This document shows positions 41,738 through 44,746 of a stretch of 44,746 nucleotides of DNA, piece by piece; the stretch's first letter is position 1; every line of letters begins with the position of its first letter. The notes beneath the pieces were generated by a model, which made no database searches, was not told the DNA's origin, and saw nothing but the letters and a program-made list of their open reading frames with translations. The position numbers and the translations under genes are program-made. The stretch spans positions 1-44,746 of the forward strand of contig VGCH01000025.1 of assembly GCA_016870115.1 (NCBI GenBank), given 5' to 3'. Source of the stretch: Alphaproteobacteria bacterium (GTDB lineage Bacteria > Pseudomonadota > Alphaproteobacteria > Reyranellales > Reyranellaceae).

Positions 41738-42883
41738 ATGACACCCACTCTTGCCCGCATCGACGTCCATCTCTTTCGTGCGCCGGTAAAGGAACCGGTG
41801 CGCGCCGCGTTCGGGTCGCTGACCGAGCGCGTGGCGATCTTCGTGCGGGCCGAGGATTCCGAGGGCGCGCATGGCTGGGGCGAGGTCTGGTCCAACGCGC
41901 CGTCGCTCTCGGCGCCGCATCGCGCGCAGGCGCTGGCCGACATCGTGGCGCCCGCCGCACTCGGCCGCCCGCTCAACGATCCCGTGGCGCTGTGGGCCGC
42001 GCTGGAGCGGCGGCTGCACCTGATCCGCCTGCAGAGCGGCGATGCCGGCGCCTTTTCGTCGGCGCTGGCAGGGCTCGATCTCGCGATCCACGATCTCGTC
42101 GCCCGCCGCGCCGGGCTGCCCCTATGGCGGGCGCTCGGCGGCCGCGATGGCGCGCCGGTGCCGGTCTATGCGAGTGGCCTCAATCCCGGACCGTCGGCGC
42201 TGGAGACGGTGCGGCGCACACGCGAGGCGGGCTACCGCGCCTTCAAGATCAAGATCGGCTTCGGCCGGGAGACCGATCTCGCGACGCTGGCGCCGGCTGC
42301 CGCCGACCTGCGGCCGGGCGAGCGGCTGATGGTCGATGCCAACCAGGGCTGGGATCTGCGCACCGCTGTCGCGATGGCGCGCGATCTCCAGGCGTTTCCG
42401 CTCGGCTGGCTCGAGGAGCCGCTTCCCTGCGATCGGCCGGCGCATGAATGGGCCCAGGTCGCAGCCGCGGCCGCGGCGCCGCTGGCGGCGGGCGAAAATC
42501 TGCGGGGCGCACTCGACTTCCAGAGCGCGATCGACGGCGGATCGCTGGGGGTGGTGCAGCCCGACGCCGCCAAGTGGGGTGGCCACTCGGGCTGCCGCCC
42601 CGTCGCCCTGGCCACGCTCGCGGCCGGGCGAACCTACTGCCCGCACTTCCTGGGTGGCGCGCTGGGGCTTGCGCACTCACTGCACTTGCTGGCGTCGGTG
42701 CGCGGACCCGGCTTGCTGGAGGTCGATGCCAATCCCAACCCGTTGCGCGAAGCGCTGCTGGGCGATCTCCTCAAGGTGACGGACGGCGCGCTGACCTTGC
42801 CGGCCGGCCCGGGGGTTGGGTTCGAGCCCGATCTCGGCGCGATCGCGGCGTTCCGCACCCTGCATCTGGAGCGCCGCGGCTAG
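41738..42883 (+). CDS. Enolase-superfamily enzyme, mandelate racemase type
   Basis: A 381-residue enolase-superfamily protein. The barrel base motif FKIKIG carries K170 and K172. Metal ligands are D200 (MVDANQGWD), E226 (WLEEPL) and E253 (AAGENLRG). The opposite base is H303 in CPHFLGG with D276 in QPDAAKWGG. The D-to-H spacing of 27 equals that in mandelate racemase. It abstracts the alpha proton of a carboxylate, so it is an acid-sugar dehydratase or a racemase. It follows the oxygenase/racemase pair by 90 bases and may serve the same pathway. Confidence 0.9.
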   Translation: MTPTLARIDVHLFRAPVKEPVRAAFGSLTERVAIFVRAEDSEGAHGWGEVWSNAPSLSAPHRAQALADIVAPAALGRPLNDPVALWAALERRLHLIRLQSGDAGAFSSALAGLDLAIHDLVARRAGLPLWRALGGRDGAPVPVYASGLNPGPSALETVRRTREAGYRAFKIKIGFGRETDLATLAPAAADLRPGERLMVDANQGWDLRTAVAMARDLQAFPLGWLEEPLPCDRPAHEWAQVAAAAAAPLAAGENLRGALDFQSAIDGGSLGVVQPDAAKWGGHSGCRPVALATLAAGRTYCPHFLGGALGLAHSLHLLASVRGPGLLEVDANPNPLREALLGDLLKVTDGALTLPAGPGVGFEPDLGAIAAFRTLHLERRG

Positions 42884-42901
42884 TGCGCGCGCTCACCCGC
42901 C

Positions 42902-43543
42902 TCACTCGCTTTTCTCGGCAACCAGGAAGATCCTCGGATCGCGTCGACCGGAGCCGTGGCGCGCGCGCTCGATGATCGTGAAACCGGCGTGCGCGATCTC
43001 GGTCTCCAGTGTCGCGGAGTCGAAGACCGAAACGCTCGGCGCCTTCCCGAGCCATCGGGCGATGGGCACAGCCATCCGGATGAGCGGGTTCATCTCGGAG
43101 AGACAAGGTGTCTTCGAGATGAACAGACCGCCCGGCTTCAGGACGCGGCGGGCCGCCGCCGACGTCGCGGCGCGATCGCTGACGAGGTGCAAAACGTTGA
43201 ACGCGAGGACGGCGTCGTAGAGAACCCCGGTTCCAGGGTCACTGGACGCCGGTGCGACGGAGAACGCGACGTTGCCGAATGTCCCGGCAGCCACCTTCTC
43301 CCGCGCGATTGCGATCATCTCGGCCGAGACATCCGTTCCGAGGAGGCGCGACACCGACGGCGCAAGCTTGAGCGCAGTCGTCCCGGTGCCGCAGCCGATT
43401 TCCAGCACGGTGGCCGCCGCGCCGAGAAGCTGACGCGTCCGCGCCACCGTGCGTTCGTAACCCGCAAGGTCCCGGATGGGATCGGTCGCGTATTTTCGGG
43501 CAACGCGATCCCAGAAGGGCGCGTCAGGGTTCGTCGCGATCAT
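42902..43543 (-). CDS. Class I SAM-dependent methyltransferase
   Basis: A 213-residue small-molecule methyltransferase of the UbiE/Methyltransf_11 kind. Motif I is VLEIGCGTGTTAL, motif II GTDVSAEMIAIAREK, motif III is in YDAVLAFNVLHLV, followed by RVLKPGGLFISKTP. The ATG at 43543 gives MIATNPDAPFWDRVARKYA and follows a GGAG site. A longer in-frame start at 43615 would lie inside the AT-rich promoter zone. It is divergent from the broken LysR gene, which is probably its regulator. Substrate unknown. Confidence 0.87.
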   Translation of the reverse strand: MIATNPDAPFWDRVARKYATDPIRDLAGYERTVARTRQLLGAAATVLEIGCGTGTTALKLAPSVSRLLGTDVSAEMIAIAREKVAAGTFGNVAFSVAPASSDPGTGVLYDAVLAFNVLHLVSDRAATSAAARRVLKPGGLFISKTPCLSEMNPLIRMAVPIARWLGKAPSVSVFDSATLETEIAHAGFTIIERARHGSGRRDPRIFLVAEKSE

Positions 43544-43632
43544 TTGCTTCTCCAATTGAAATCGACTGCTCGCTACCATATGCGTATACGGATGAATTCT
43601 TCGAAATTCGTACAATATATATATGTTTACGC
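43544..43632. promoter_or_regulatory. AT-rich divergent promoter region with inverted repeats
   Basis: This 89-base gap is much richer in A and T than its surroundings. It contains ATGCGTATAC and, some 45 bases on, GTTTACGCAT, which form an imperfect inverted repeat. Between them are GAATTCTTCGAAATTC (a TTCGAA-centred palindrome) and a TATATATAT run usable as a -10 on either strand. The layout fits a LysR-type regulator controlling a divergent gene. Confidence 0.5.
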
Positions 43633-44531
43633 ATGAGCCGAATTGATTGGAACCTCGCGCGAGCGTTCTGCGCGACCGCTGACGCGGGGTCGCTGTCCGC
43701 GGCTGCGCGCCAGATCGGTCTCACGCAGCCGACCCTGTCGCGGCAGGTGGCCGAACTCGAGGCTGAGCTTGGCGTCGCCCTGTTTGAGCGGATCGGCCGG
43801 AGGCTTGTCCTGACCGCGACGGGCCGTGGCCTGCTCGAGCATGCCCGCACCATGGCCGCTGCCGCGGACTCCATGGTGCTTTCCGCCGCCGGCCAGACGC
43901 AGGACGTGAGCGGGCGCGTTTGCATCTCCGCGACCGAGGCGTTCTCCGCTTTTGTCTTGCCGCAGATCGTCGAGCGCATTCGGCGGGAGCGCCGCGGGTC
44001 ACGCTCTCCCTCATTGCGACCGACTCCCTGAGCGATCTGCGTCGCCGCGAGGCCGACATCGCGATCCGCCATCTCCGCCCGACGGAACCGGAGCTGATCG
44101 CCCGGCACATCGGCGACATGCATGCGGACTTCTACGCGTCGGGCGCCTGGATCGCCCGTCACGGCAAGCCGACCACCGCGAAGGCTATCGCGAAAGCCGA
44201 AATGCTCGCCTTCGAACCGGTCGATCGGTTCCTGGACCAGCTGGGCAAAGCCGGAATCGTGGTCTCGCCGGATCGCTGCCGCATCGCTTCGGACAACGCG
44301 ATCATGCTCTGGCAGATGGTGCGGCGGGGATTGGGGGTCGGGATCGTCCTGCGCAGCATCGCGACGCAAACGCCTGATCTGGTGAGATTGCTCCCAAACT
44401 GGACGGGCATTCCGGTGCCGGTGTGGCTGGTCACCCACGGCGAACTGCGGACGAGCGCACGGGTCAGGCTGGTGTTCGACGTGCTCGCCGAAGAGTTGGC
44501 CAAGCGCATCGGCGATCGCGCCGGAGCGTAG
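43633..44531 (+). pseudogene. LysR-family transcriptional regulator with frameshift
   Basis: The first part (to about 43990) encodes a normal LysR N terminus. The winged HTH reads DAGSLSAAARQIGLTQPTLS and RQVAELEAELGVALFER. The first frame ends at a TGA at 44029-44031. The effector domain continues in another frame (RVTLSLIATDSLSDLRRREA, DIAIRH onward, to the stop at 44529-44531). One base is missing near 43990-43993; restoring it gives RRERPRVTLSL, a normal join, and a protein of about 299 residues, the usual LysR length. It is either a pseudogene or a sequencing error. It faces the methyltransferase gene. Confidence 0.8.
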
Positions 44532-44585
44532 TTTCGGTTCACAGCGCGCAGGTCCAGAAGGACGCGCGGCGTTCCCAACGCAAAA

Positions 44586-44613
44586 CCGGCGCTTCTCTTG
44601 CGAGAAGCGCCGG
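44586..44613. terminator. Strong hairpin, terminator candidate
   Basis: A perfect 12-base inverted repeat (CCGGCGCTTCTC / GAGAAGCGCCGG) with loop TTGC lies after the LysR gene. On the minus strand it is followed by TTTTG, so it may also end a leftward transcript coming from beyond the window. The remaining 130 bases to the window end show no gene that I can support. Confidence 0.65.
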
Positions 44614-44746
44614 CGATTGCTGTCCCTATCCCACTGGACGTCCGGTTCGGATGCACGGGGTTTTCGTGTCCCCAGTCCCCGCGAGCCTCGGCCGAAGTCC
44701 CTCTGTCGTCTTGAAGCTTGGGTCCCCACCCGCGCCTCGTGAGGAG

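Noticed and set aside
44029-44031. A second Sec codon in the LysR gene
   Set aside because: The effector domain continues in a different frame, so the TGA is a consequence of a frameshift and not an in-frame recoding site.
44614-44746. Possible gene fragment or tRNA at the window end
   Set aside because: No frame with protein-like composition and no cloverleaf could be found on either strand.

Overview
The window looks like a stretch of a high-GC chromosome from an alphaproteobacterium, possibly a Reyranella- or Rhodospirillales-like soil or water heterotroph. This assignment rests on gene content and base composition only: a Liv-type ABC transporter with an embedded acyl-CoA ligase, a Bug/TctC receptor, many SDRs and CoA enzymes, and GTG/TTG starts with GGAGG-type ribosome sites. 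Genes are packed tightly on both strands, and no gap between genes exceeds about 220 bases. No rRNA, tRNA, CRISPR array, insertion sequence or intact prophage was seen.

Layout. 1-8.9 kb holds mixed housekeeping genes: a PPK2-type kinase, RlmJ, an acetamidase/formamidase-family protein, an MFS transporter, an SPFH/NfeD pair, a flavoprotein closely resembling iodotyrosine deiodinase, a glutamine amidotransferase, a DsbA-family isomerase and two lipoproteins. 8.9-11.6 kb is a D-aminoacylase/desaturase pair. 12.6-18.8 kb is a leftward seven-gene cluster for CoA-thioester metabolism: acyl-CoA dehydrogenase, two tandem PaaI thioesterases, a transglutaminase-like protein, a Bcr-type exporter, an HSD17B4-type SDR and an M20 peptidase. 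19.0-25.6 kb is a rightward livHMGF - acyl-CoA ligase - receptor operon ending in a strong terminator, followed by three tandem SDRs and a PF10014-type oxygenase. 28.8-32.9 kb is a leftward aromatic-type cluster: LigB/LigA extradiol dioxygenase, an orphan Bug receptor, a MetX-like hydrolase and an SDR, preceded by a terminase-small-subunit-like HTH gene. 34.5-44.7 kb holds an MBL/rhodanese persulfide dioxygenase candidate, an aldo/keto reductase, a frameshifted methyltransferase, a DmdB-like ligase, a small catabolic set (IPNS-like oxygenase, Asp/Glu racemase-fold protein, mandelate-racemase-type enolase), a second methyltransferase and a frameshifted LysR gene.

The most interesting object is at 34016-34447. 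It is a small exported thioredoxin-like protein whose frame is interrupted only by one TGA, placed exactly at the first position of its CxxC-type redox motif (UGGC). A hairpin meeting the usual bacterial SECIS geometry follows within 20 bases. I read this as a selenoprotein that ordinary gene callers would split or discard. Also notable are the conserved Glu/Tyr/Lys triad of the deiodinase-like flavoprotein, a racemase-fold protein lacking both catalytic cysteines, an acyl-CoA dehydrogenase with a relocated base, and two genes broken by single-base shifts.
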